19,396 bases of DNA, from assembly GCA_022710815.1 (NCBI GenBank), contig JAKLGF010000002.1, forward strand, positions 1-19,396, read 5' to 3'. Shown piece after piece: positions 9,140-16,532 of this stretch; within the stretch, counting starts at the first letter, position 1, and every line of letters begins with the position of its first letter. The position numbers were made by a program, and so were the translations under genes. The notes under the pieces were generated by a model. That model was given only the letters and a program-made list of their open reading frames with translations, searched no databases and was not told the DNA's origin. The DNA is from Patescibacteria group bacterium. Lineage in GTDB: Bacteria; Patescibacteriota; Minisyncoccia; Minisyncoccales; JAGOPM01.

Positions 9140-10094
9140 GTTCTTGAATCTTGTAGAGAATCTTTTTTACTTCCTGAATGCTATCAAAGTCATAAATGGA
9201 AATTGGGATAACAATATTTGATTTTTTCTTGAATTTCTTGATTAAACTGTCCAAGGTTTTTTTGTCTACTGCGTCGCTCTTGCTGATAAATATATATTCA
9301 GGTTTGGTTAATAATTCTTTGTTGTATTTTCCTAACTCTTTTCTGATAGTTGAATAATCTGTCAGAGGCTTTTTAGCATCAGCAGCAATGAAATGGAATA
9401 ATATTTTAGTGCGCTCAACATGTTTGAGGAATTTTATCCCTAATCCTTTTCCAGCCGAAGCTCCTGAAATTAATCCTGGGATATCAGCTAAGATTAATTC
9501 CTGGAAAACTCCTAAATTAGGTTCTAGGGTAGTGAAGGGATAATTGGCTACTTTAGCTGAAGCATTGGTTAATTCATTAAGCAAGCTGGATTTTCCAACA
9601 TTAGGCAAGCCGACAAATCCAACATCAGCAATTAATTTCAATTCTAAGCGGATATTAAAGCTTTGGCCTAGTCTTCCTTTTTCAGCTTGCATGGGAGTTT
9701 GGTTGGTAGCGCTTCTGAATTCAAAATTACCTTTTCCGCCATTTCCGCCATTAGCTGCCAAGTATTCTTGGCCAATTTGAGTAATTTCGGTTTTGGTTTT
9801 GTAGTCTAAATTATGGACAATTGTTCCTACAGGAATTCTGACTAAAACATTGGCTGCATTGCGGCCATCTTTTTTCCCATTTTGGCCTGGATCTCCATCA
9901 TTAGCAAAAACTTCTTTCTTGAATCTGAAAACATCAAGCAAGCTCAAATCTGAACTGCCAACAAAGATTATACTTCCTCCTTTTCCACCATTGCCTCCAG
10001 TGGGTCCTTTCTGCATTTTAATCTTAGAGAAAGTTCTGGCTCCGTCTCCGCCCTTGCCAGCTGTTATTCTAATTGTGACATCGTCTATTAACAT
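9123..10094 (-). CDS. obg: GTPase Obg/CgtA, short form without OCT domain
   Basis: Conserved GTPase that assists 50S ribosome assembly and stress responses. It has 323 residues: the glycine-rich Obg fold (1-157, with repeated GGxGGxG loops), then the G domain with G1 GLPNVGKSS (162-170), switch residues YPFTTLEPNLG, and G3 DIPG (204-207). The G4 box reads SKSD (271-274) rather than NKxD, and G5 reads SIYD. The protein ends soon after the G domain, so the C-terminal OCT domain found in many Obg proteins is absent. I chose the ATG at 10094 because MLIDDVTIRITAGKGG matches the family's N-terminus; the ATG ten codons upstream lies across the -10 box. It converges on the MBL-fold gene and shares a terminator with it. 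Confidence 0.95.
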   Translation of the reverse strand: MLIDDVTIRITAGKGGDGARTFSKIKMQKGPTGGNGGKGGSIIFVGSSDLSLLDVFRFKKEVFANDGDPGQNGKKDGRNAANVLVRIPVGTIVHNLDYKTKTEITQIGQEYLAANGGNGGKGNFEFRSATNQTPMQAEKGRLGQSFNIRLELKLIADVGFVGLPNVGKSSLLNELTNASAKVANYPFTTLEPNLGVFQELILADIPGLISGASAGKGLGIKFLKHVERTKILFHFIAADAKKPLTDYSTIRKELGKYNKELLTKPEYIFISKSDAVDKKTLDSLIKKFKKKSNIVIPISIYDFDSIQEVKKILYKIQEQKTAS

Positions 10095-10260
10095 AGTAAT
10101 GAAATTATACAATTTTTTTGACAAAAAGCAAGATTGTTAGGAAATTGACTTTTAAAGATAAATAGACTTGAATTAAATAAAACCAGCCGAATGCGGCTGA
10201 TAATTGCCGGTTCTTTGGCATTTGAATACTGATTAAAGAGTGTCCAGAAAGGAGGAATAA
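10095..10260. other. Intergenic leader with two small hairpins ahead of the paralogue pair
   Basis: This 166-base gap holds the obg promoter on the minus strand. On the plus strand no strong promoter is clear; TTGACT (10145-10150) with TTGAAT (10168-10173) at 17 bases is a weak candidate. A 6-bp hairpin with an AATG loop lies at 10184-10199, and a weaker one (TGCC/GGCA) at about 10206-10220. AGGAGG at 10250-10255 sits 5 bases before the ATG at 10261. Confidence 0.5.
10104..10131 (-). promoter_or_regulatory. obg promoter
   Basis: On the minus strand TTGCTT (10126-10131), a 16-base spacer and a perfect TATAAT (10104-10109). The -10 ends 9 bases before the obg ATG, predicting a leader of 0-3 bases and no ribosome site. 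The same TTGCTT-16-TATAAT arrangement stands before typA. Confidence 0.75.
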
Positions 10261-10962
10261 ATGTCAGATCAAGAGAATCAAGGATTTGATCTCAATAATT
10301 TCTCTGTGAATCTTGCTCCCAAACAAAAACTCAAAGAAGGTTCTGAGTTTGTGCAATATGTTCCCCAAAAGCTGGTCCGTAGTCCTAATTTGGAAACCCC
10401 ACAAGAAAAAATGAAGTGGGAATACATTCAAAAGAATATTCTCACTTACATTGAAGCCAAGATTCCCGAGAATTGTTCCCAAATTATTTTTCCAATCAAT
10501 GAAGGGTGGGAATTTGTTGTTTCTGAAAATGATGAGACGATTCTGGAAGCTTCCAGCTGTCAAATACATTTCGTTTTTTTTACTCCTACTTGGGAGCAGA
10601 GCATTGGGTATCTTCTTGCTATTTCCGATTTAGTCCAATGGTATAGCGAGGCTGCATTTAGTGTAGTTAATCCCAACAACCTGATTTTGTATCACCAGAT
10701 TAGTCATCCATTCTTCTTCTTGAATCACAGATATGATAATCCTGGAATATGGCTTGTGATTGCTACAACAAGCTATCCTACTTCATCAGGCGTTTGGGAA
10801 AAGTTCTTAGAAATACTCGATGATGTTGCTTATGGGTATGAGCAACAATTCAGAAAATTGGGTGGGTACACTATGGAGCAATGGAACAAAGTTACCACCT
10901 ATTTAAACAACAAATATCCTGAAGAAAAGAAGAAGGGAGGCAGCGATGAGTCTAAAAAGTAA
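10261..10962 (+). CDS. Unknown protein, first of a tandem paralogue pair
   Basis: I do not recognise this 233-residue protein as a named family. It has no signal peptide or membrane helix and ends in a lysine-rich tail, so it is probably cytoplasmic. Its central and C-terminal part (about 95-200) alternates hydrophobic strands and helices, and carries SHPFFFLNHRYDNPGIW (148-164). The same pattern (SH, then N.R.DNPGI) occurs in the next gene, and the preceding segments also align (EASSCQIHFVFFTPTW here, EASDHLCFEVFTLDWY there). The start is set by AGGAGG 5 bases upstream. The last 17 bases overlap the next gene, so the two are probably translationally coupled. The layout recalls small alpha/beta YbjN or secretion-chaperone-like folds, but that is only a guess. 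Confidence 0.85.
   Translation: MSDQENQGFDLNNFSVNLAPKQKLKEGSEFVQYVPQKLVRSPNLETPQEKMKWEYIQKNILTYIEAKIPENCSQIIFPINEGWEFVVSENDETILEASSCQIHFVFFTPTWEQSIGYLLAISDLVQWYSEAAFSVVNPNNLILYHQISHPFFFLNHRYDNPGIWLVIATTSYPTSSGVWEKFLEILDDVAYGYEQQFRKLGGYTMEQWNKVTTYLNNKYPEEKKKGGSDESKK
10935..10945 (+). promoter_or_regulatory. Ribosome-binding site inside the upstream gene
   Basis: GGGAGG at 10935-10940 ends 5 bases before the ATG at 10946, while the upstream frame is still being read. It fixes the start of the second paralogue and supports coupled translation of the pair. Confidence 0.75.
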
Positions 10963-11677
10963 GGATCCAGATGATTACGAGACCCCGCTTTTCAATTTGA
11001 AAAGGGGAGATCTGACCGAATTTGCCGACATGGGAACAATTCCAGACAAGACTTTGGAGAACAAAATAGAAGCAAATCAAAAGAAGTCTTCGATAATGAT
11101 AAAACCGATTGCTCCCAGAGAAGGAGAGTCCGAAGTCAGAGTTCCTTTTCCAATAACTTCTCAAGAAGGAAAAGCTCTTTGGAGAGAAGTGTCGTTTGAT
11201 GCAGCTCAATATGCTAGAAAAGGATATAAGATTAACGAGCCTCGGCTTTTGTCTCCCTCTCCTGAAGATGGCAAATGGATTAAAGAGCAATTGAAAGAAG
11301 GATTAGTTGAAGCCTCAGATCATCTTTGCTTTGAGGTTTTTACTTTGGACTGGTACAGCACAATGGCCTGGATGTCTGTAATGTTTGATACAGAAAGTAA
11401 AATTCAAATTATTACAGATTGGCCCAAAAATGAGGAGCCGCTTGTGTTGTCATGTCGCTTGTCCCATGCTCCTTATTCGGCAGTCAACAACAGGCTGGAT
11501 AATCCTGGGATCAGAATTTGGAATTTGTATTTTGATTTCAAGATCTCCAAAGAAAATCTGGCTAAGTTTTTGGCCTATCTCCATGCCGAAGCTGTTCAGC
11601 TAGCTCGCGAAGCTAAAGAGCGAGGAGGAATACTTCTTTCTGACTATGAAAAAGCAATCATTGTGATGCACGCTTAA
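10946..11677 (+). CDS. Unknown protein, second of a tandem paralogue pair
   Basis: A 243-residue protein of unrecognised family, probably cytoplasmic. The acidic/polar N-terminal 60 residues look flexible. The rest is a predicted alpha/beta domain containing LSHAPYSAVNNRLDNPGI (172-189), which aligns with residues 147-163 of the preceding protein with one extra residue between SH and R. Near residues 125-150 it carries EASDHLCFEVFTLDWY, matching the first protein's EASSCQIHFVFFTPTW. Overall identity is low, so the duplication is old or the two are diverged partners, perhaps subunits of a heteromer. It overlaps the first gene by 17 bases and ends just before a hairpin terminator, so the two form a self-contained two-gene operon. 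Confidence 0.85.
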   Translation: MSLKSKDPDDYETPLFNLKRGDLTEFADMGTIPDKTLENKIEANQKKSSIMIKPIAPREGESEVRVPFPITSQEGKALWREVSFDAAQYARKGYKINEPRLLSPSPEDGKWIKEQLKEGLVEASDHLCFEVFTLDWYSTMAWMSVMFDTESKIQIITDWPKNEEPLVLSCRLSHAPYSAVNNRLDNPGIRIWNLYFDFKISKENLAKFLAYLHAEAVQLAREAKERGGILLSDYEKAIIVMHA

Positions 11678-11682
11678 ACCAA

Positions 11683-11712
11683 AAAACGGTTTGCCAAAAG
11701 GCAAGCCGTTTT
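11683..11712 (+). terminator. Terminator of the paralogue-pair operon
   Basis: A 13-bp stem (11683-11695 and 11700-11712, one G-T wobble) closes an AAAA loop and ends in TTTT. It begins six bases after the stop codon at 11677. The T tract is short, so some read-through toward typA is possible. Confidence 0.75.
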
Positions 11713-11721
11713 AATATGCTC

Positions 11722-11749
11722 TTGCTTTATTTATCCAAATTGGTATAAT
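11722..11749 (+). promoter_or_regulatory. typA promoter
   Basis: TTGCTT (11722-11727), a 16-base spacer and a perfect extended -10 TGGTATAAT (11741-11749). The predicted start near 11756 gives a leader of about 40 bases that has no Shine-Dalgarno sequence before the ATG at 11795. The leader holds a weak stem (around 11759-11774) followed by six T; too weak to call a terminator. Confidence 0.75.
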
Positions 11750-11794
11750 ATATCCAATACCAGCCAGAACGGCGGTTTTTTATTTGCAACCCCT

Positions 11795-13594
11795 ATGGAA
11801 ACAAGAAATATCGCTATTATTGCCCACGTTGACCACGGAAAAACAGCTTTAACTGATGCTATGATGAGGCAGACAGGAATGGTTAAGGATGAGAACGTCA
11901 GCATGGATTCAAACCCTTTAGAAAGAGAAAGGGGTATTACTATTTACTCAAAAAACGCCTCTGTCTTTTACAAAGACACTAAGATCAACATTGTAGATAC
12001 TCCAGGGCACGCTGACTTTGGTTCAGAAGTAGAACGTGTTCTTCGTTCAATTGATGATGTTATCTTAGTTGTGGATGCCCAAGAAGGCCCAATGCCTCAG
12101 ACCAAGTTTGTTTTGAAGAAATCTTTGGAATTAGGATTAAAACCCATTGTTGTTATTAACAAAATTGACAAACCAGCTGCCAGACCAGAACAGGCTCATG
12201 ATTTAGTTTTAGAATTGTTCATGGACTTGGGAGCCAATGACAGCCAATTAGATTTTGCCACTGTTTATGCTATTGGCCGAGAGGGAATTGCTAAAAAGAA
12301 CTTAGAAGATCAATCTAATAACCTTGATCCTTTGCTTGATTTGATTTTAGAAAAGATTCCAGCTGCTCCAAATGACACAACTGCTCCTTTAACCATGCAG
12401 CCATTTAATCTTGGCTATGATAATTATTTAGGAAGATTGGCTATCGGAAGAATATATACTGGAATAGTCAAATCAGGACAAAAGGTTTTTGTTAAAACAG
12501 CTGAAGGCCAAACTAGAACTGGAACAATTACTAAAATATTCACTTTCAGCGGATTTGAAAAACAAGAAGTAACAGAAGCCCAGGCCGGAGACATTGTTAT
12601 GATCGCTGGAATCCCAGATATCTACATTGGAGAAACAATTTGCGAAAAAGAAGACCAAGCTCCTTTGCCAGCTATTAAAGTTGATGAGCCAACAGTCTCT
12701 GTCAGAATGTTGGTTAATAATTCTCCTTTTGCTGGAAAAGAAGGAAAGTTTGTTACTAATCGCCAAATTAGAGACAGATTAGAAAAGGAATTAGAAATCA
12801 ATGTGGGATTAAAAGTCAGCTTTGACACTAGTGAATACTATGTTGTTTATGGAAGAGGAGAAATGCATATTGCTATCTTGCTAGAAAACATGCGCAGAGA
12901 AGGATATGAATTCCAGGTTTCAGTGCCAGAAGTTGTTATCAAAGAAGTAGAGGGTAAGAAATTAGAGCCCTATGAAGAAGCTGTTATTACTTTGCCTGAT
13001 GAATCAGTAGGAGTTGTTATTGAAAAAATGGCTAAGCGCAAAGGAACCATGACTGAAATGAAGCCAGAACATGGCCATACTAGATTGGTTTTTGAAATCC
13101 CAACCAGGGGATTATTGGGCTATCATTCCCAGTTTGTTATGGATACTAGAGGAGAGGGAATCTTATGCTCCCGCTTTGTTGGATTCAAGGATTATGCTGG
13201 AATGATTGATAAAAGAGATGTTGGATCAATGGTTTCCATGGAAACAGGAACAACAACCGGCTATGCCTTATTCAATCTCCAACAAAGAGGAATTCTCTAT
13301 GTTGGCCCAGGAGTTGAAGTTTATGAAGGAATGGTGATTGGTAATGTTTCCAAGGGTCATGAAATGGTGGCTAATCCTGTAAAAGGAAAGCATTTGTCTA
13401 ATTACAGAGATACTGATGCTGACAAAGCCATTATCTTAACCAAGCCCATGGAATTAACTATTGAAAGAGGATTAGAAACAATGGCTGATGATGAATTCTT
13501 AGAAATTACTCCTGTCAGCGTTAGATTACGCAAACAGGAATTAAAAGAAAATATGCGCGCTAAGACTAAGCGCCAAATGGAAAAAGAAGATTAA
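11795..13594 (+). CDS. typA: Ribosome-associated translational GTPase TypA/BipA
   Basis: Translation-factor GTPase that binds 70S/50S ribosomes and supports assembly and stress adaptation. The 599-residue length is normal for the family. G1 is AHVDHGKT (10-17), switch [11 protein letters not shown] (45-54), G3 DTPGH (68-72) and G4 NKID (122-125). Domain II, then EF-G-like domains III and V, follow, and the BipA-specific C-terminal domain ends with [13 protein letters not shown] and a basic [10 protein letters not shown] tail. The ATG at 11795 begins directly with [17 protein letters not shown], as expected. The gene stands alone between a promoter and a strong terminator. Confidence 0.97.
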   Translation: METRNIAIIAHVDHGKTALTDAMMRQTGMVKDENVSMDSNPLERERGITIYSKNASVFYKDTKINIVDTPGHADFGSEVERVLRSIDDVILVVDAQEGPMPQTKFVLKKSLELGLKPIVVINKIDKPAARPEQAHDLVLELFMDLGANDSQLDFATVYAIGREGIAKKNLEDQSNNLDPLLDLILEKIPAAPNDTTAPLTMQPFNLGYDNYLGRLAIGRIYTGIVKSGQKVFVKTAEGQTRTGTITKIFTFSGFEKQEVTEAQAGDIVMIAGIPDIYIGETICEKEDQAPLPAIKVDEPTVSVRMLVNNSPFAGKEGKFVTNRQIRDRLEKELEINVGLKVSFDTSEYYVVYGRGEMHIAILLENMRREGYEFQVSVPEVVIKEVEGKKLEPYEEAVITLPDESVGVVIEKMAKRKGTMTEMKPEHGHTRLVFEIPTRGLLGYHSQFVMDTRGEGILCSRFVGFKDYAGMIDKRDVGSMVSMETGTTTGYALFNLQQRGILYVGPGVEVYEGMVIGNVSKGHEMVANPVKGKHLSNYRDTDADKAIILTKPMELTIERGLETMADDEFLEITPVSVRLRKQELKENMRAKTKRQMEKED

Positions 13595-13597
13595 AAG

Positions 13598-13622
13598 ACT
13601 GCCCCAGAGGGGGCAGTTTTTT
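13598..13622 (+). terminator. Terminator of typA
   Basis: An 8-bp GC-rich perfect stem (13598-13605 and 13610-13617) with an AGAG loop, extendable by a G-T pair and an A-T helix, ending in six T (13617-13622). It starts four bases after the typA stop codon. Confidence 0.92.
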
Positions 13623-13640
13623 GTTGAGTGTGAAAAACTT

Positions 13641-13671
13641 TTGTACAATAAATTTTTGTTTGTGGTAAAAT
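13641..13671 (+). promoter_or_regulatory. Promoter of the cupredoxin operon
   Basis: Extended -10 TGGTAAAAT (13663-13671), with TTGTAC (13641-13646) as a weak -35 at a long 19-base spacing. The -10 ends 6 bases before the ATG at 13678, so the mRNA should begin at the start codon. No ribosome-binding site is present. Confidence 0.65.
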
Positions 13672-13677
13672 GAAGAT

Positions 13678-14163
13678 ATGAAGAAGATATTAATAATTTT
13701 GTTTGCCATTTTAGGAATTGCTTTTGCCATACAATTAGTTAACAACAAACCTCAGCCAGAAAAACAAACTCAGACTCCTGAAATTAATATTCAAGGAGAA
13801 GTTGAAATTGGGGCCAATGGCGGGGAAAATGAAGCTGGTATGGTCACTAGTCCTCGAACTGGCAATGAACCAGCTCAAACCTATGTGGTTAAAATCAAGA
13901 ATATGCAATTTGATCCTCAGATAAAGAATATTTATCAAGGAGATTCTATTACCTTTGTTAATGAAGACACAGTTCCGCATTTGGTTGCCTCAGATCCTCA
14001 TCCGGCTCATACAGCCTTGCCTGGATTTGAGTCTCAAGCATTACAGCCTGGACAGTCATATACTTTTAAATTTGAGCAAATTGGCCGATGGGGGTATCAT
14101 TGCCATTTGCATCCATCAATGGTCGGCACAATAAATACCCAGCAAAAAGCACTTTCAAAATAA
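13678..14163 (+). CDS. Membrane-anchored cupredoxin (type 1 copper protein)
   Basis: A 161-residue blue-copper protein expected outside the membrane as a one-electron carrier or copper binder. Residues 1-20 are an uncleaved-looking hydrophobic anchor with no lipobox cysteine, followed by a polar linker (about 22-66) and a plastocyanin-like domain. The likely copper ligands are H101 (in TVPHLV), C142, H145 and M148, giving the classic C-x2-H-x2-M loop in YHCHLHPSMVGTI. Extra histidines lie at 108, 111, 141 and 143. It is the first gene of a compact four-gene run: the second cupredoxin starts 1 base after its stop. The redox partner cannot be named from the sequence. Confidence 0.92.
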   Translation: MKKILIILFAILGIAFAIQLVNNKPQPEKQTQTPEINIQGEVEIGANGGENEAGMVTSPRTGNEPAQTYVVKIKNMQFDPQIKNIYQGDSITFVNEDTVPHLVASDPHPAHTALPGFESQALQPGQSYTFKFEQIGRWGYHCHLHPSMVGTINTQQKALSK

Positions 14164-14164
14164 T

Positions 14165-14719
14165 ATGAATAAAAAATTAGAGACAAAAAATATTATCATC
14201 GCTGTTCTGGCAGTTGTAGTTATTGCTTTGGTAATCAATCAAATGCCCAAGCCTGCCCCAACAGTTAACAATGTTCCAGAATTAAAGACTTCTCCCACTA
14301 GCGCTCCAGCAACTAATCCTCCCACAACTCCTCCGCCTGCTACTGCGCCAGCAAAAACTCCCACCCCAGCTCCTGTTTACATACCTCCTCCAGCACCCAA
14401 GCCAGCAGAGCCAGTTGTTAATCCAGAAGTAGGAAGCAAACATGTTCCTCAGACATATAATGTTAAGATTCAGAATTATAGCTTTACTCCTTCTAAGCTT
14501 GCTATTTATCAAGGAGACATTATTACCTGGACCAATTATGATTCCAGCTTGAGGCATATAATAGTGGGGGATTCTCCACTCTTATCAGCCCTTTATTCTC
14601 CCATGCTTGATTCTGGAAAAACATACACTTTTGTTTTTCCTAGAGCAGGAACCTGGAATTATCACTGTAAAGAGCATCCCATTGAAAAGGGAACAATAAC
14701 AGTAGTTGAGCCGAAATAA
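14165..14719 (+). CDS. Membrane-anchored cupredoxin-like protein with Glu in the axial Met position
   Basis: A 184-residue homologue of the upstream cupredoxin. It has an N-terminal membrane anchor (about 9-26), a long Pro/Ala/Thr-rich linker (28-88) that would hold the domain away from the membrane or pass through a surface layer, and a cupredoxin domain starting near QTYNVKIQNYSF. Conserved ligands are H131, C168 and H171. The loop reads YHCKEHPIEKGTI against YHCHLHPSMVGTI in its neighbour, so E174 occupies the axial Met position. That would lower the copper potential or change the metal site, as known for cupredoxins with oxygen-donor axial ligands. It begins 1 base after the upstream stop (TAATATG) with no ribosome site of its own, consistent with coupled re-initiation. 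Confidence 0.92.
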   Translation: MNKKLETKNIIIAVLAVVVIALVINQMPKPAPTVNNVPELKTSPTSAPATNPPTTPPPATAPAKTPTPAPVYIPPPAPKPAEPVVNPEVGSKHVPQTYNVKIQNYSFTPSKLAIYQGDIITWTNYDSSLRHIIVGDSPLLSALYSPMLDSGKTYTFVFPRAGTWNYHCKEHPIEKGTITVVEPK

Positions 14720-14734
14720 AATAAAAACAAAATT

Positions 14735-14947
14735 ATGGTAATAGAAGTTTTCTACTATCCAATATTAGGACAATCATTAATCTTTTGGGCAGGCTTTTTA
14801 TCCTTCCTCTTCATGTTCTTGGCTGGCTATGCTGCCATGAATATTAAGAAAGGGCCCAAAAACATGAAAGATCATGTTTTGTTTGGGAAATTAGCCATTG
14901 CCTTTGGTTTATTGCATTTTCTCATGATAATGGTTAAGTTTATCTAA
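14735..14947 (+). CDS. Small two-helix membrane protein with a histidine pair
   Basis: A 70-residue hydrophobic protein of unrecognised family. Two transmembrane helices are predicted (about 10-35 and 48-68) joined by a basic loop NIKKGPKNMKDH. The second half carries H47-x3-G51-x9-H61, a spacing like heme-binding helices of cytochrome b561-type proteins, but two helices alone are few and heme binding is inference only. It lies 15 bases after the second cupredoxin and ends 1 base before the flavoprotein gene, so it belongs to the same operon and could link the cupredoxins to the membrane. No Shine-Dalgarno sequence is present. Confidence 0.8.
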   Translation: MVIEVFYYPILGQSLIFWAGFLSFLFMFLAGYAAMNIKKGPKNMKDHVLFGKLAIAFGLLHFLMIMVKFI

Positions 14948-14948
14948 C

Positions 14949-16169
14949 ATGAATTTTAAGGTCGCAATCATAGGTGCAGGACCGGCCGGAATCATGGCCG
15001 CAATACAGGCGTCGCAAAGCGGCGCCAGTGTTGTTTTAATTGACAAGAATCTTGGGAAGAAGATTCTGCTTTCTGGAAATGGCAGGTGTAATCTGACCCA
15101 TTCTGGACTGACTCCTTTTGAATTTTCCCAAGCCTATGGCAAGAACGGATCTTTCCTTATCTCGGCCTTAACAGAATTTGGCCCAGAACAATTCTTGAAA
15201 TATTTAAACAATCTGGGGCTTAAAACACAGAGCCAGGAAGATGGAAGAGTTTTTCCCAAAAGCAACAAGGCCAGTGATGTTTTGGATATTTTAATTGACC
15301 AATTAGTAAAAAACAAAGTTAAGATTATTAACCAATTGGTTAAAGAGATTAAAAAAGATAAGAACAAGATCAAATCTTTAATTTTGGAAAATGGGGAAGA
15401 GATAGTAGCTGATTCTTTTATCCTGGCCACTGGAGGCAAATCCTTTCCTAGTGCTGGAGCTACTGGAGAGGGATTAATTTGGGCCAAGGACTTAGGCCAT
15501 ACAATTATTAACCCTCGCCCATCTTTGGTGCCATTAAAAACCAAAGAAACCTGGCCAACTCAATTGCAGGGAATTGGATTTGATGATGTTGAGATTATTT
15601 TGATGGAAAACAACAAAAAAATCGCCCATCAAAGAGGGGAGATTGTTTTTACTCATTTTGGAATCAGCGGACCAGCAGTGCTCAATATTAGCCGTGATAT
15701 TATTAATCTTCCGGCTCAGATTGTTTTGGACTTTTATCCCAATCAAAGTTTTGATGATTTATCTGGAGCCATAGAAAAAGATTTCTCTAGCAATGGCAAA
15801 AAGAGCGCTAAGAATATTTTAGTCAGAATAATGCCAGAGAGATTGGCTGAAACAATATTTGAAAATATTGGCTGCGATGTTTTGCAAAAGCCCGAAGGGC
15901 TTTCTCATGAATGCAAACACAATTTAGTTAAATTTTTGAAATCTGTTGTTTTGACTATTACAGAAACTCTGGGCTTTGAGGCTTCCATGGCTACTAATGG
16001 GGGAGTGGATTTAAAAGAAATTGACTCCAAGACCATGCAGTCCAAGATTATTCCCAATTTGTTTCTAGCTGGGGAAATAATGGACTTATCAGGCAAGACT
16101 GGAGGATACAATCTTCAAATGTGCTGGACTACTGGATACTTAGCTGGGAAATCAGCTGCCAGAAATTAA
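14949..16169 (+). CDS. HI0933/BaiN-family FAD-dependent oxidoreductase
   Basis: A 406-residue cytoplasmic flavoprotein of the HI0933 (YhiN/BaiN) family, whose members are annotated as NAD(P)/FAD-dependent or aminoacetone oxidase-like enzymes; the physiological substrate is mostly unknown. Residues 9-14 (GAGPAG) form the dinucleotide-binding loop, GKKILLSGNGRCNLT (36-50) is the family hallmark, and ILATGG closes the N-terminal FAD domain. The C-terminal FAD motif FLAGEIMDLSGKTGGYNLQ is present. It starts 1 base after the membrane-protein stop codon, making it the last gene of the cupredoxin run. The first 25 or so codons are markedly GC-richer than the rest of the gene and use codons rare in the neighbours (GCC, CCG, GCG, GGC). 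Confidence 0.93.
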   Translation: MNFKVAIIGAGPAGIMAAIQASQSGASVVLIDKNLGKKILLSGNGRCNLTHSGLTPFEFSQAYGKNGSFLISALTEFGPEQFLKYLNNLGLKTQSQEDGRVFPKSNKASDVLDILIDQLVKNKVKIINQLVKEIKKDKNKIKSLILENGEEIVADSFILATGGKSFPSAGATGEGLIWAKDLGHTIINPRPSLVPLKTKETWPTQLQGIGFDDVEIILMENNKKIAHQRGEIVFTHFGISGPAVLNISRDIINLPAQIVLDFYPNQSFDDLSGAIEKDFSSNGKKSAKNILVRIMPERLAETIFENIGCDVLQKPEGLSHECKHNLVKFLKSVVLTITETLGFEASMATNGGVDLKEIDSKTMQSKIIPNLFLAGEIMDLSGKTGGYNLQMCWTTGYLAGKSAARN

Positions 16170-16174
16170 CTACT

Positions 16175-16209
16175 AAAAAAGCGCTGACTCATTTGAGCAG
16201 CGCTTTTTT
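16175..16209. terminator. Bidirectional terminator
   Basis: AAAAAAGCGCTG (16175-16186) pairs perfectly with CAGCGCTTTTTT (16197-16208), with an inner CTC/GAG pairing around ATTT. Long A and T runs flank it, so it can serve both the flavoprotein gene on the plus strand (stop at 16169) and the small zinc-binding gene on the minus strand (stop at 16227). Confidence 0.92.
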
Positions 16210-16226
16210 TATGCAGTGTTATGCAT

Positions 16227-16484
16227 TTAGTTGACTTGTTCTTTGGGTGGGGGAGGATCAAGAACAAGGACAATTCTGTGGACAATGTCTTGCTTGGCTT
16301 TTGCTGCGCATTCTGGGCAGACATTGACTTCTCCCAGCGGTAAATCAACGATTGCTTCGGGAAGTGTTTTTCCGCAAAGCGTGGTGATCTGCTTGAGGAA
16401 TCTTCCCTCACTGTCTGTTTCAGAATTTCCAATAGTATTGGAAGCAAGATGCACAATGGGCTTTTCTTGTTGTTCTTCAGCCAT
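16227..16484 (-). CDS. Small CCCH-type zinc-binding protein
   Basis: An 85-residue soluble protein. H12, C37 (TLCG), C56 and C59 (VCPEC) are spaced as in the small family of proteins with an HL...CG...CPxC zinc site, so it probably binds one zinc; its function is unknown. The protein ends in a proline-rich DPPPPKEQVN tail. The start is supported by AAAGGA 7 bases before ATG on the minus strand and by a consensus promoter upstream. A 96-residue frame overlapping it (16166-16456) was rejected. It is transcribed toward the flavoprotein gene and shares its terminator. Confidence 0.8.
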   Translation of the reverse strand: MAEEQQEKPIVHLASNTIGNSETDSEGRFLKQITTLCGKTLPEAIVDLPLGEVNVCPECAAKAKQDIVHRIVLVLDPPPPKEQVN

Positions 16485-16532
16485 TTTATGGTCCTTTCTC
16501 CCTAATTGTCAGGGAACAATCTTTCTGCCTAT

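Noticed and set aside
10095..10124. Longer N-terminus for obg starting at 10124
   Set aside because: The TATAAT of the obg promoter lies inside it, and the family's N-terminus begins at the ATG at 10094.
9850..10140. Plus-strand frame opposite the glycine-rich Obg domain
   Set aside because: Gly-rich coding sequence gives Pro-rich open frames on the other strand; no start signals, and obg is certain.
14282..14557. Minus-strand frame opposite the Pro-rich cupredoxin linker
   Set aside because: An artefact of the low-complexity linker codons; Trp/Arg/Ser-rich and without start signals.
16166..16456. 96-codon minus-strand frame overlapping the zinc-binding protein
   Set aside because: It passes through the two-way terminator, has no ribosome site, and lacks the conserved Cys/His pattern seen in the other frame.
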